DNA of 60,960 bases from an uncultured Rhodothermaceae bacterium (GCA_913056335.1 CAJXLX010000004.1:1-60960); one strand, 5' to 3'; shown: positions 35,951 to 46,021, numbered from the stretch's first letter. Numbers and translations are program-made. The notes: generated by a model not told the origin, from the sequence alone.

Positions 35951-36038
35951 GAACATTGCGGTTGGCCCGGCAGTCCGGTATCGTGTGGCGAGAAGGATGA
36001 TAACCCGCAACTGCTCCAACAGCCCCTGCACGTGTGCT

Positions 36039-37787
36039 ATGCAAGAATCCGGTCGTTCATCGCTGGAAGACCGCGTCGAACGGCTGGAGGAGCGCGTGGC
36101 TAAGCTGCAAGGATCCATGGAAGCGTTGCGTGCGGCCCTCCGTGAGCAGAGCAACGGCGTCTCAGAGCCCCCCGAAGAAGACGCTGCACGTCAGGATGCA
36201 TCGCCCGGCATGGCGTCGCGGGTTGAGGCATGGATCCGGGAGAGGGTTTCGCTTCGCAGCGAAGACTGGCTCAACCGGATTGGCATTGCGCTTCTGCTGC
36301 TTGGGCTCGCCTTCCTGTTCAAATACAGTGCCGATGCGGGATGGCTTGTCCCGGCAGTGCGCGTGGCATTTGGCACGGCACTCGGGGGCGGACTGCTGTG
36401 GAGCGGGCTCCGCATGCAGCGTACCCGCCCGGCGCTTCGTCAGGTGCTTCTTGGAGGGAGCAGCGCGGCGTTCTACATCACCGTGTTTGCATCCTATCAG
36501 CTCTACGGCCTCATCCCGTATGCAGCCGGCTTTGTCGGTATGATAGCCGTGACGGCCGGAACGTTCGCACTCGCAATTCGGCAAGACGGTGCAGCGCTCG
36601 GTGCCATTGGCGCCATGGGCGGGCTGGGCACCCCGTTCGTACTCGATCCGGGCTCTTCTCTCGGTGTGAGCGGACTTGTCGGTTATGCGGTGATCTTGCT
36701 TGTAGGCATGGCTGCTATCTACCTCTACCGCGGCTGGCGGTCGCTCATTGCAACATCGGCGGTGGGCGGGTGGCTCGTGATGCTCTCGGCAGTGATTGGA
36801 CTCCCGAACGACGCGTCTGCGTTTGCACAGTGGACCGTGCAGGGCGGACTCGTGGCCACATGGCTCCTGCTGGGCGGTGTGCCGGTGGTGCGTGCCTGGC
36901 TGCATGCCCGATCGCCGGAGCAGTGGCCCCGCCCAGATTGGGCGCTGGGCGACCGGCTGCCGTCTGCTGTGGGCACGCCGCCGGCCTACGCGCTTGTCAG
37001 CATATCGCCCCTGCTGGCGTTTACAGCCTCGCAATTGGTCTGGAACAGCGTGCCAGATGCAGTCTGGGGCGGCATTGCACTGGCGGGGGCGGGACTCTAC
37101 GGCACCGCGTACCTGCAGCTGCGCCAAAACGCACTGACGCGTTACGCACCTGCCCACGCCCTGGTGGCAGCCGTCCTTGCTGCCATTGGGCTGACCATCT
37201 TGCTGGACGGTGCAACGCTGCTTGTGGCGCTGGGCGTGGAGATGCTTATGCTGCACTGGGCCGCCCGCCGGCTCAGTGCTCCGGTGCTCCGCTGGACCGG
37301 GCATGCCTTCGCCATTCTTGTTGCGGTGGTGTGGATCGAGCAGATTGAAACGATCGAACGGGGCGTAACGCCCATCATGCACGCCGCCGGACTCAGCGAG
37401 CTGGCGGTCCTTGCATGTGTGGTGACGGTGCCGTTCGTTCTGACATCAACGGTAGTCCAGCGCACCTACCGTGCCGCTGCGCTCGGCGGATGGCTTGCGT
37501 GGTCATGGCAGGAGTTCGCCGTACTCGCAAACGGCGACGCGTACACATCGGCTGTATGGGGCGCCACCGCGCTCACGGTGCTCGTCGTGGCGGCGCGTCG
37601 CCGCACAGCCGCGCTGCAGTACGCGGGGTTTGCGACACTCGCGCTCTTCGTGGGCAAGCTGTTTCTTGTCGACCTGGCGCGCCTCTCGGCCCTCTGGCGT
37701 ATTCTTCTGTTTCTGGGCTTTGGTGCCGTCTTTCTCGGGATCAGCTATGCCCTGTCTGGGACGTGGCCCTCCGCAGACGACGAGTGA
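36039..37787 (+). CDS. DUF2339 polytopic membrane protein
   Basis: The protein has 582 residues from ATG 36039 (MQESGRSSLEDRVERLEERV). An alternative in-frame start at 35985 lacks support. The first 50 residues form a coiled coil, followed by RVEAWIRERVSLRSEDWLNRIGIALLLLGLAFLFKY, the conserved entry of DUF2339, and then about 16-18 transmembrane helices. The family is widespread in Bacteroidota and Proteobacteria with no established function. The protein ends SGTWPSADDE in the cytoplasm or periplasm. No strong link to its neighbours. Confidence 0.88.
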   Translation: MQESGRSSLEDRVERLEERVAKLQGSMEALRAALREQSNGVSEPPEEDAARQDASPGMASRVEAWIRERVSLRSEDWLNRIGIALLLLGLAFLFKYSADAGWLVPAVRVAFGTALGGGLLWSGLRMQRTRPALRQVLLGGSSAAFYITVFASYQLYGLIPYAAGFVGMIAVTAGTFALAIRQDGAALGAIGAMGGLGTPFVLDPGSSLGVSGLVGYAVILLVGMAAIYLYRGWRSLIATSAVGGWLVMLSAVIGLPNDASAFAQWTVQGGLVATWLLLGGVPVVRAWLHARSPEQWPRPDWALGDRLPSAVGTPPAYALVSISPLLAFTASQLVWNSVPDAVWGGIALAGAGLYGTAYLQLRQNALTRYAPAHALVAAVLAAIGLTILLDGATLLVALGVEMLMLHWAARRLSAPVLRWTGHAFAILVAVVWIEQIETIERGVTPIMHAAGLSELAVLACVVTVPFVLTSTVVQRTYRAAALGGWLAWSWQEFAVLANGDAYTSAVWGATALTVLVVAARRRTAALQYAGFATLALFVGKLFLVDLARLSALWRILLFLGFGAVFLGISYALSGTWPSADDE

Positions 37788-37890
37788 ACGGGGCCCATCG
37801 CGCCGCCATCTGCCCTGCGTGCTTAAACATAGCACAGGCCCGCCCCGTCTGATATGCAACCGCTCTTTTTCCTCAGGCTGATCCATTGCC

Positions 37891-38373
37891 ATGCACGACG
37901 CCCTGCACCAGCACATCCGCAAAAGCCTTACCGGCGACTTCCCCGCGCATGCCTCCTTTCAGGATGCGGTGGCCGACTGGCCCTACGACCAGCGCGGCGT
38001 GCGCCCCGAGGGCCTGCCCTACTCCGGATGGGAGCTGGTCGAGCACATCCGCCTCGCGCAGGCCGACCTGCTCCGCTACAGCCAGAACGACGACTACGCC
38101 CCCGACACCTGGCCCGATGCCTACTGGCCAGATACGCCTGAGCCTCCTTCGCGCAGCGCCTGGCACACCAGCTGCGAAATCGTCGTCGCCGACCGCGAGG
38201 CGCTGCTCAGCCTGCTCGATGAGTCGGACCCGTTCGAGCCGGTGCCCAGCCACGACACTCACACGCTGCTGCGCTCCGCCCTCGTCGTGCTCGACCCCAA
38301 CGCCTACCACATTGGGCAGCTCGTCACAACGCGCCGCCTGCTGGGCTGCTGGCCGCCTGCGGATACGGCGTAG
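37891..38373 (+). CDS. DinB-family protein
   Basis: The protein has 160 residues, a four-helix bundle. YSGWELVEHIRLAQADLLRYSQ and NAYHIGQLVTTRRLLGCWP provide the His ligands of the DinB/YfiT metal site, namely H in EHIRLAQ and H in YHIGQLV. These proteins are damage-inducible or mycothiol/bacillithiol-dependent transferases; here the exact role is unknown. It starts 103 bp after the DUF2339 stop on the same strand. Confidence 0.84.
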   Translation: MHDALHQHIRKSLTGDFPAHASFQDAVADWPYDQRGVRPEGLPYSGWELVEHIRLAQADLLRYSQNDDYAPDTWPDAYWPDTPEPPSRSAWHTSCEIVVADREALLSLLDESDPFEPVPSHDTHTLLRSALVVLDPNAYHIGQLVTTRRLLGCWPPADTA

Positions 38374-38720
38374 GCGGAAACGGGCAAAAGTAGAGATATG
38401 CGGACGAGATATCGACGTGAACACAGCGTGAACTATTACGTAGGGGAATTACAGTACGTATCCTGCTGCTTTCTTCGCTGTGCATGGCCATATCATGGCA
38501 CGTATGTCGCGGCCTCTCCCCCAGACGCACCAGGATCAGTGGAACGAGATCGTAGCTACGCTTGCGTTTGAGGGACGCCCCGACACGGTTGCAACCAATC
38601 GCCAGGGGCCAGCCGATCGTCTCGCGCTGAAAGGAATGAACGATGTCAGCGTCCATAACGACGGCGAACGCGCGTGCTCGCCTCTCTTTTTCGCTCTCTT
38701 TCTGCCCTTGGCCCGCTGCT
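38374..38720. other. Gap upstream of the large Tat lipoprotein
   Basis: This 347-bp stretch contains a short plus-strand frame (38480-38743) that overlaps the next gene and shows no recognised domain. I do not call it a gene. No RNA or repeat was recognised. The region around 38390-38460 is AT-richer and may hold the promoter. Confidence 0.45.
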
Positions 38721-41700
38721 ATGCCCGACGAACCGACGCCTGACGAACCGCCTGAAGAACCAACGTCTGACGATTCGCTCGCCGAGCTGCTCCTCGCGCT
38801 CCTCAACGGCACCATCGACCGCCGCGCTTTTCTGAAGCGCAGCGCTGGCCTTGCCGGAAGCGCCGCACTGGCCGCCACGCTGCCAGGATGCGTACCCGGC
38901 TGTGAAGGGGAATCCGCACAGGAATCCCCGCACATTGAAGGCCCGCTGCCCTACGCCGTCTGGGAGCACATGCAGCAGGCCCTCCGCACCTCGCCCGATC
39001 ATCTCCCCGCCCAGGCCGACCGCCTCGTTGAGGCAGGCGACCCCGAAGCGATCTTCCGGTTCGTTCGTGACCGCATCGCCACCTATCCGCCCCCTACATC
39101 GTATTGGGGGACGAACGACCTCGTGAACGGTGTGCGCTGGGGGACGCGCGCCACGCTGCGTGGCGGGGCCGGCACGCCTCGCGAAAAGGCGGACTTGCTG
39201 GCCACGCTGTATCAGCGCGCCGGTCTGGAGGCTGAAGTTGTTACGTTACCAGAGACACGCACCGCAAGCAAGCGCGAAAATGCCTTCTACCACCCTGTCG
39301 AAAATCCTTTCGCGCCCGAGATCGATCCGGAAACGGTGACGTACTGGCGCACGGAACTCGGCCTTCCCGAAACCGCCGCGAACGACGCCGTGCCGCACAT
39401 CGACGAAGACGGCGAAGAAAGCGCCGCACTGGCAGAACGCCTTCTCGATGTGCTTCCCGAGGACGCCACGGCCGCCGAAGCGTTCAGCGCAAGCTGGGAG
39501 CAGGCCGTGGGCGTGCGCTTGAACGACGAAAACGGTCCGGCACGCTACGCCAACCCCTCGCACCCGAACGCCTCCCTTGGCGCCCCGCCGGTGGAAAACG
39601 ACCAGCTTACGCCCGCCGATGCGGCCAACGACCCGCTCGCCGTAGAAGTCACCCTGGAAGCCGCCGTCTCGTCGGCGCCGAAGGAGCGCTTCGAGCTCGT
39701 CAGCGGGCAGTGGACGGCCGATGAGGTGGCCGGGCGCCAACTCCTCGTTCGCATGGCGCCGACGATGGAACTGCGCGAATTGCTTGAGGCGCGCCTCAAC
39801 GACGTGCGCATGTTTGCCCCGCTTCTGGCAATGCAGGCGCCTAATCTCTCGAAGGAAGAAGCCGCCGAGCTTTCCAAGCGCGGCGACGCGGTCACAATCA
39901 ACGGCGACCGCCTCGACGCCGAAGACGACGGCACGCTCACCTACAACGGACGCACGGTACAAGGCCCCGGCAGCGGCCCCGCCCCCGCGAGCGTCGACAC
40001 CATCGAAATGCACGCCACCGCGGAGCGCTTTCCACAGGTAACGCTTCAGGTGCGCCCGCTCAACGCCAACGGCGAGGTCGTCAGCGGACTGCCGGCCTCT
40101 GCGTTTGCGGTGGAAGACGAGGGCGAGGCGGTCGGCTTTACGCTCAGTGCCAACCGCGATGCGCCGATCGTGCGCATCCTTGCCGACCAGTCAACGAGCA
40201 TGCCGGAGCCGTTCCAGGGCGCGAGCATGGAACAGCTCGTGGACACCGTCCGCGAACAGGTGCTCACGCAAAACCCAGACGCGGATGTGCGTTTCAAAGA
40301 GACCAACTCCGATCAATGGACTGCGCTCAAGGACGCAGCCCGCGGCGATGCCAACCTCATCGTCTACGTTCACGACGGAGAACCCACTGACGGCCTCAAT
40401 AGCGAGATCCGCAGCATGCTCGACAGCGGGCCACCAGCTGTCATCCTGGATGTGACGGACCGCCTGGACACACTGCGTGCCAACGGAGCGGAGAACCCCT
40501 TCGACGAAATGGCCGCTGCCACTGGCGGCGCGGCGTTTCCCGTCAGTGGCAGCGACCGAGAGGCGGCCCGCGACGTCATCCTCAACTACCTGGACGACTT
40601 CGAGGTAACGGACCCGTACCGGCTGGACTACCGCGCCCCCACGGAGTCGACAGGGGAGCGCACCGTGCGGCTTCGCCTCAACGATGGCGGCAACACTGAA
40701 AGCACCACCTCCTACACTGCCGAGGCCGGCGCCCCCCCAGTGCAGCTCAGCAGCCTCCACCTAACGGTGAAAGTTGGAGACACCGAGGTGAAGCGCACCC
40801 TTGCCGGGTGGGACGAACAGGGCGAGGGCGGTCCCACCGACGCCGACCTGCGCGCCGTGCGCGGGGCACTCTTCGGCACGCATTTGCTCTCGTTCGAGGC
40901 TGCGGCGCCCTCCACAGCAATCGTCGTCGACGATTTCCTGTCTGCCAAGATTACGCACAAGCCCGTCGACCTGGCGGCGCGCGACGGCGCCGGCCTGCAA
41001 CGCATCAAAACGAAGCTGCGCCAGGGCACGCGCTTCCTGCCCAGTGAGCCGCTGCTCTTGCACGCCCCGCTGCCCACTCCAGCCAACGGCGATGCACGCA
41101 CCTACGAGACCGGCCTGCGCGCCGTCCTCTTCAGCACGCACTTCACCGTTGACGAGGACTACGTGAGCAGCCGTGCCGATGTCCTCCCCACCGCTGGCTT
41201 CGCTACCGCCGCTCCAGACCGCCGCGTCGCGTTCCGCCGCACGCTACGCAAGACGGCCCGTCTTGCCGTGGCCGAACAGGCGCTCTTTTCTGAGACTACC
41301 CGCTCGCGCCTGGCGGGCCGGCCGCTCCGCACGCTCAACACGTACACCCCCTACTACTACGATGCGGACAATATGCCCGACGAGCAGAAGGGGCCCTGGC
41401 AACACGCCGCGCGCAACGCTTGGACGCAGCAGGATCAGTATTTCCTTGGTCCCAAAGACGGCGAAGGCCCCCCTGCGTTCTGGAGCGTGACGCAAGACAC
41501 CGGCGCGCTCCTGGGTCTGCTCGCCGACGGCAGCGGCGGTGGAAGTCGGCGCGAGCGTATCGAAGAATCCATCGACGCCCTCTCGCAAACGTTCGCGCTC
41601 CTCAACCTCTATGTTGGCGGCGCAGTATCCTCGGGCGCCATCAACCCCATCGGCGGGGTCGCGCTTACGGGCGTGGCCCTGCACGGGCAGGTACTGGCGC

Positions 41701-41930
41701 GCATGTACGGCGGCGCGGCTATGGCCGTGGCCCTGATGGACGCCTCTGAGTTGGACCGCTATGCGCGGCGCGCGGTGCTGTTCGCTGCCTGCGAGGTCAG
41801 CAAGATGCTGATCCTGGGCAGCTTCACCGGCGGCTTTAAGGTTGCCGAGCGTGCTGCGGAGGCCGTTGGAAACATGGATGACATGCTCGGAGCCACTGGC
41901 GCGCCCAACCCGTTCTCGTGCCCGGGTTGA
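38721..41930 (+). CDS. Tat-exported lipoprotein with inactive-looking transglutaminase-like region and vWA domain
   Basis: The protein has 1069 residues from ATG 38721 (MPDEPTPDEPPEEP). A Pro/Glu-rich cytoplasmic lead is followed by a twin-arginine motif R34-R35-A-F-L-K and lipobox TLPGC (C57), so it should be folded in the cytoplasm, exported by Tat and lipid-anchored. Residues about 85-165 resemble a transglutaminase-like fold (GAGTPREKADLLATLYQRAG), but the nucleophile Cys expected after GT is absent. A vWA-type segment follows, with MIDAS D489-x-S-x-S (LADQSTSM) and an HDGEPTDG loop. The C-terminal third has Gly/Ala-rich hydrophobic helices (about 985-1050). No named family; a large surface or periplasmic scaffold is my guess. 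Confidence 0.8.
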   Translation: MPDEPTPDEPPEEPTSDDSLAELLLALLNGTIDRRAFLKRSAGLAGSAALAATLPGCVPGCEGESAQESPHIEGPLPYAVWEHMQQALRTSPDHLPAQADRLVEAGDPEAIFRFVRDRIATYPPPTSYWGTNDLVNGVRWGTRATLRGGAGTPREKADLLATLYQRAGLEAEVVTLPETRTASKRENAFYHPVENPFAPEIDPETVTYWRTELGLPETAANDAVPHIDEDGEESAALAERLLDVLPEDATAAEAFSASWEQAVGVRLNDENGPARYANPSHPNASLGAPPVENDQLTPADAANDPLAVEVTLEAAVSSAPKERFELVSGQWTADEVAGRQLLVRMAPTMELRELLEARLNDVRMFAPLLAMQAPNLSKEEAAELSKRGDAVTINGDRLDAEDDGTLTYNGRTVQGPGSGPAPASVDTIEMHATAERFPQVTLQVRPLNANGEVVSGLPASAFAVEDEGEAVGFTLSANRDAPIVRILADQSTSMPEPFQGASMEQLVDTVREQVLTQNPDADVRFKETNSDQWTALKDAARGDANLIVYVHDGEPTDGLNSEIRSMLDSGPPAVILDVTDRLDTLRANGAENPFDEMAAATGGAAFPVSGSDREAARDVILNYLDDFEVTDPYRLDYRAPTESTGERTVRLRLNDGGNTESTTSYTAEAGAPPVQLSSLHLTVKVGDTEVKRTLAGWDEQGEGGPTDADLRAVRGALFGTHLLSFEAAAPSTAIVVDDFLSAKITHKPVDLAARDGAGLQRIKTKLRQGTRFLPSEPLLLHAPLPTPANGDARTYETGLRAVLFSTHFTVDEDYVSSRADVLPTAGFATAAPDRRVAFRRTLRKTARLAVAEQALFSETTRSRLAGRPLRTLNTYTPYYYDADNMPDEQKGPWQHAARNAWTQQDQYFLGPKDGEGPPAFWSVTQDTGALLGLLADGSGGGSRRERIEESIDALSQTFALLNLYVGGAVSSGAINPIGGVALTGVALHGQVLARMYGGAAMAVALMDASELDRYARRAVLFAACEVSKMLILGSFTGGFKVAERAAEAVGNMDDMLGATGAPNPFSCPG

Positions 41931-42023
41931 GCCGCACAGCCCTCATCCCCACCTTCCCGCAGACCGTAGAGGAGCCGTAGCATTACCTCCATACATCCCC
42001 CCTTCCACACCTCCAACCCTAAT

Positions 42024-42299
42024 CTACTTCAGATACTGATCCAGATACCCCTTGGCCTGCTGCTTCACCGTCCCCTTCATGGCCGAAAGCAGCATCCCCA
42101 GCTCAATCTCAACGTGCACTTCCTCCGGCTGCACATCGATGGCCCCGCTGGCCCCGCCGCCATCAAACTTCAGGGTATCGTCTTCCCAGTGGTAGTCCGC
42201 CCCAAGCTTCTGCTTGAGCTGATCGGCCACTTTCTCCACAGCCGTCCGAGCGGCACTGGTGCCCATGCTGTGCGATTGCGACAAATTGATGGTAGACAT
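42024..42299 (-). CDS. Polyhydroxyalkanoic acid system family protein
   Basis: The protein has 91 residues. The run from INLSQSHSMGTSAARTAVEKVADQL through YHWEDDTLKF to EEVHVEIELGMLLSAMKGTVKQQ matches the small PHA_gran_rgn (TIGR02610-type) family, which occurs near PHA granule genes in some bacteria and alone in many others. No PHA synthase or phasin is visible here. It is divergent from the carboxypeptidase gene. Confidence 0.85.
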   Translation of the reverse strand: MSTINLSQSHSMGTSAARTAVEKVADQLKQKLGADYHWEDDTLKFDGGGASGAIDVQPEEVHVEIELGMLLSAMKGTVKQQAKGYLDQYLK

Positions 42300-42543
42300 A
42301 TGGTATACAGGCTAAAGAATGAACAACGCGGAAACGGTTTGTGCGCTACGGAAGCGGTTTTCGTGCGTTCCCACACGCACCTCATTCGTTTAGTCCATCT
42401 TCGGACTGGACACCGACCCGTGCATCCCCTACCTTGTGTTTTTGAGGGAAAGCGATAGGCACCTGCTCCGTGCAGCGTGCGTACCGGTCTTCACCTGCTT
42501 CGCCCCACCGTGGCTCGAATCGCTCATGTGCACACTCCCGCCT

Positions 42544-45117
42544 ATGTACCGCCCGCTACGTTTCGTACTGTTCACCCTTCTGCTCATCGTCCTTGCTGTT
42601 GCACCGGCGCACGCCCAATCCGAAAGCGGCCTGCAATCGCCCGCCGACTTCCTGGGCTACGAGTTGGGATCGCAGTTTACCCCACATCACCGCGTCATGG
42701 ATTACGTGGGGCACGTGGCCGCCGCCTCGCCCAATGTGGAGGCCGAGCCCTACGGCGAAAGCTACGAAGGCCGCCCACTCATGGTGGCGTACATCAGCAC
42801 GCCCGACCTGCTGGGCGAGCGCGAAACCATCCGCCAGAACAACCTGCGCCGCATCGGGCTCGCAGATGGCGCGCCCACCGCCGATGATGCACCCGCCATC
42901 GTCTACCTCAGCTACAATGTGCACGGTAACGAGAGCGTGAGCACCGAATCTGCCCTGCAGACGCTCTACGAACTGGCCGATCCCACCAACACGCAGACCC
43001 AGCCGTGGCTCGACAACACCCTGGTGCTGCTCGACCCAGTTGTGAATCCGGATGGCCGCGCCCGCTACGTCAACTTCTACCGCGAGTCCGTCGGCGCGCA
43101 GCCCCACGCCCGCCGCATGGCGCGCGAGCACCAAGAGCCCTGGCCCGGCGGACGCGCCAACCACTACTACTTTGACCTGAACCGCGACTGGGCGTGGGCC
43201 TCGCAGCAAGAGACGCAGCACCGCCTGCAGCTCTACAACCGCTGGATGCCGCACGTCCACGTCGATTACCACGAGCAGGGCATCGACAGCCCGCACTACT
43301 TTGCTCCCGCCGCCGACCCGTTCCATGAAGACATTGCCGCGTGGCAGCGCGAGATTCAGACCGAGATCGGACGCAATCACGCCCGCTACTTCGACGAGAA
43401 CGGCTGGCGCTACTTTACCCGCGAGCGCTTCGACCTCTTCTATCCCGGCTACGGCGACACCTGGCCCACCTTCAACGGCGCCATCGGCATGACCTACGAG
43501 CAGGGCGGCTCGGGGCGCGCCGGACTCATGGTGCACACCGTGGAGGGCGACACCCTCAGCCTGCGCGACCGCTTTGTGCGGCACCACACCACCGGCCTCT
43601 CCACCGTCGAAACCGCCGCCCGCGAGGCCGACCGCCTCGTTAGCGAATTCGTGTCGTATCACGAAACCGCCGCCGCGAATCCGCCCGGCGACTACGCCGC
43701 CTACCTCGTCAAAGCGCGTGATGCCGCAGACCGCGGCGTACCCAACACGCCCGATGACCGCATCCAGGCGCTGCACGAGCATCTGCAAGGGCAAGGCATC
43801 GCCTCAACGATCGCCGGAGATGGAACCGATACGCAGCGGAGCGGCCTGCGCTACGCCGACCAGACCGAGCAGTCTGCCACCATCGAACCGGGCGATCTCG
43901 TCGTGTCGCTCAACCAGCCCAAGGGCCGCCTCGCCAAAGTGCTGATGGAGCCGCAGACCACCGTCGTCGACTCCGTCACCTACGACATGACCGGCTGGAG
44001 CCTGCCCTACGCCTACGGATTGGACGCCTACGCGCTGGAGCAGTCCGTATCGGTTTCGGGGGATGCGGAGGCTGCGCCGCCGATCCTGCAGGGGGCCGAC
44101 ACCGAGCGGCCCTACGCCTATCTTGCCAACTGGCACAGCATCGCCGATGCCTCATTCTTGTCCGACCTGATCGAGGCCGGCGTGAAGGTGCGCTTTGCCC
44201 GCGAGGCATTCGAGCTGAACGGACGCACCTTCGAGCCCGGTACGCTCGCCATCTTGCGCGCCAACAACCGCAATATGGGGGCAGACTTCGACCGCATCGT
44301 GCAAGAAACCGCCACCGAGCACGCGCGCTCGCTCTACCGCACCGCCACGGGCTTCATGGACGAAGAGCCCGACCTGGGCTCCGGCAATATCCGCTACATC
44401 GACGCGCCCCATGTGGGCGTGTTGGCGGGCGATCCGCTGTCTTCGCTGAACGTGGGCGAGGTGTGGCACTTCTTTGAGCAGCAGCTCGGATATCCGGCCA
44501 CGCTGCTCGAACCAGGTAACTTCCGCGACGAATGGCTCAGCGACCTGGATGTGCTCGTCATGCCCAGCGGATCGTACGGCGACTGGCTCACGGACGAACG
44601 CACGGAGGCCCTACAACACTGGATCCAGAACGGCGGGCATCTCATTGCCCTCGGCGCCGCGAACAGCGCTCTGTCAGTCCGCGACGGCTTCGATCTCGCT
44701 ACGCCTTCCGCAGACGAAGACAGTGCCTCTGCCTCCCCCGAACTAACCCGCTACGAAGACCGTGCCCGCGAGGCCGCCACCCGCGGCACGCCCGGAAGCG
44801 TTCACGCCACCACGCTCGACGGCTCGCACCCGCTGGCGTTTGGCATCGAGCGGTACTTTACGCTGAAGCGCTCCGCCCGCGCCTTCGCCTACCTCGACGG
44901 CGGCTGGACCGTAGCCGCGCTCGAAGACGCCGCTCCCCTCACTGGGTTCATGGGCCACGAGGCGCAACAGACACTTGACGACACGCTCGTTTTCGGCGTG
45001 CAGCCGCACGGACAGGGGCACATCACCTACCTGATCGACAACCCGCTCACCCGCGGCTTCTGGCACAACGGCCAGCTCCTCATGAGCAACGCCGTGTTCT
45101 TCGTCGGGAATGAATGA
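42544..45117 (+). CDS. Secreted M14 zinc carboxypeptidase
   Basis: The protein has 857 residues from ATG 42544 (MYRPLRFVLFTLLLIVLAVA); the signal peptide ends AHAQ near residue 25. The M14 zinc site is H127-x-x-E130 (YNVHGNES) and H243 (HVDYHEQG). The substrate-binding NPDGR is at 168-172. The C-terminal half adds domains resembling a class I glutamine-amidotransferase-like beta fold (VLVMPSGSYGDWLTDERTEALQHWIQNGGHLIALG). A large periplasmic or extracellular peptidase of the Bacteroidota M14 type. A perfect 12-bp hairpin lies 21 bp past its stop. Confidence 0.92.
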   Translation: MYRPLRFVLFTLLLIVLAVAPAHAQSESGLQSPADFLGYELGSQFTPHHRVMDYVGHVAAASPNVEAEPYGESYEGRPLMVAYISTPDLLGERETIRQNNLRRIGLADGAPTADDAPAIVYLSYNVHGNESVSTESALQTLYELADPTNTQTQPWLDNTLVLLDPVVNPDGRARYVNFYRESVGAQPHARRMAREHQEPWPGGRANHYYFDLNRDWAWASQQETQHRLQLYNRWMPHVHVDYHEQGIDSPHYFAPAADPFHEDIAAWQREIQTEIGRNHARYFDENGWRYFTRERFDLFYPGYGDTWPTFNGAIGMTYEQGGSGRAGLMVHTVEGDTLSLRDRFVRHHTTGLSTVETAAREADRLVSEFVSYHETAAANPPGDYAAYLVKARDAADRGVPNTPDDRIQALHEHLQGQGIASTIAGDGTDTQRSGLRYADQTEQSATIEPGDLVVSLNQPKGRLAKVLMEPQTTVVDSVTYDMTGWSLPYAYGLDAYALEQSVSVSGDAEAAPPILQGADTERPYAYLANWHSIADASFLSDLIEAGVKVRFAREAFELNGRTFEPGTLAILRANNRNMGADFDRIVQETATEHARSLYRTATGFMDEEPDLGSGNIRYIDAPHVGVLAGDPLSSLNVGEVWHFFEQQLGYPATLLEPGNFRDEWLSDLDVLVMPSGSYGDWLTDERTEALQHWIQNGGHLIALGAANSALSVRDGFDLATPSADEDSASASPELTRYEDRAREAATRGTPGSVHATTLDGSHPLAFGIERYFTLKRSARAFAYLDGGWTVAALEDAAPLTGFMGHEAQQTLDDTLVFGVQPHGQGHITYLIDNPLTRGFWHNGQLLMSNAVFFVGNE

Positions 45118-45138
45118 ACGCTCGGGCTAAGGAAACCC

Positions 45139-45169
45139 ATAGCCGGGGACCGCTTGCGTCCCCGGCTAT
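45139..45169 (+). terminator. Perfect 12-bp hairpin after the M14 gene
   Basis: ATAGCCGGGGAC and GTCCCCGGCTAT enclose a 7-base loop. It is 21 bp past the stop, but the following CTGTGGGG has no T-run. It may be a terminator, a transcript-stabilising hairpin or a repeat remnant. Confidence 0.5.
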
Positions 45170-45314
45170 CTGTGGGGCGAATGCCGTCGGCACTGCACGT
45201 GTCCAGGACGGCACGTCGCTAAACAGATACCAAGACAAAGGGGCCCCCATGCCGGTAGGCGAAGCGATAGGCAACGCTTCCGATCTTGTGTTACCGACAA
45301 CAACCAACTCTGAC

Positions 45315-45560
45315 ATGCCGCACCACGTCTACATCCTCGAATGCGCGGATGGCACCTACTACACCGGCTACACCACCGATGTGGAGCGCCGCGTGGCCGA
45401 ACACAACGAGGGCACCGGCGCCAAATACACCCGTGGACGCACACCCGTCGAGGTCATCCACACCGAAACGTACGACAGCCAATCCGCCGCTATGCAGCGC
45501 GAATACGCGATCAAGCAGTTGCGACGCCCGGCGAAGGAAGAGTTGGTGGATGTATCCTAA
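45315..45560 (+). CDS. GIY-YIG nuclease superfamily protein (UPF0213 type)
   Basis: The protein has 81 residues from ATG 45315. HHVYILECADGTYYTGYTTDVERRVAEHN is the GIY-YIG core (here VYI...YTG), with the catalytic Arg in ERRVAEH and the Glu in AMQREYAIKQL. It is a stand-alone domain found in many bacteria; function is unknown, with structure-specific DNA cleavage suggested by relatives. Its last four bases overlap the end of the intI relic on the other strand. Confidence 0.9.
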   Translation: MPHHVYILECADGTYYTGYTTDVERRVAEHNEGTGAKYTRGRTPVEVIHTETYDSQSAAMQREYAIKQLRRPAKEELVDVS

Positions 45561-45942
45561 TCCGCCAGCGCATCCAGCGGACTTGCAACGCCGCCCGGAT
45601 GCAGCCCACCGGCAGCCGCTTTGGGCGCTGCGACGGCGTGATGTCTCCAATCGCGCCCATCTCGATCTCCAACACACGATCATAGAGAAACACAAGCGCA
45701 TTGAGCGCCTGATTCTGCGTGGAGGCCGCCAGTTGCTTATCGACGGCAAGATGGGTCAGAAATGTGCGGACATGGCGCGCGGCGAGCGTGTTCGGATGGC
45801 GTGTATCATGAAAACGCACATACCGCTTCACCCAGCGCACGTACGCTTTTTCGGTATGGATGCTGTAGTGGAGCCGTCGACACGCACAGCGCACGCGATC
45901 CAGTAGCTTCGGCAGACGAGGTGTTGAGGAGCCGTTGGGCAT
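45557..45942 (-). pseudogene. intI: Integron integrase intI with an internal deletion
   Basis: The N-terminal roughly 115 residues match IntI very well (LLDRVRCACRRLHYSIHTEK, AYVRWVKRYVRFHDTRHPN, FLTHLAVDKQLAASTQNQAL, SQRPKRLPV). After RLPVG the sequence jumps to the C-terminal tail: in another frame the DNA then encodes GVASPLDALAD and a stop (TAG, 45559-45557), the equivalent of the GVRSPLDALPP end of IntI1. About 200 codons with the catalytic Arg, His and Tyr are gone. The gene is transcribed away from the attI and cassettes to its right, the normal integron layout. Confidence 0.88.
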
Positions 45943-46021
45943 CAGTTTGCATGTAGGCCATGTAAAGCATATTCTATACGTGCATACACATCACACGCTT
46001 CATCAGCATGACCCATTCATC

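Noticed and set aside
38480-38743. Short ORF before the Tat lipoprotein
   Set aside because: It overlaps the start of the large gene in another frame and has no recognisable motif.
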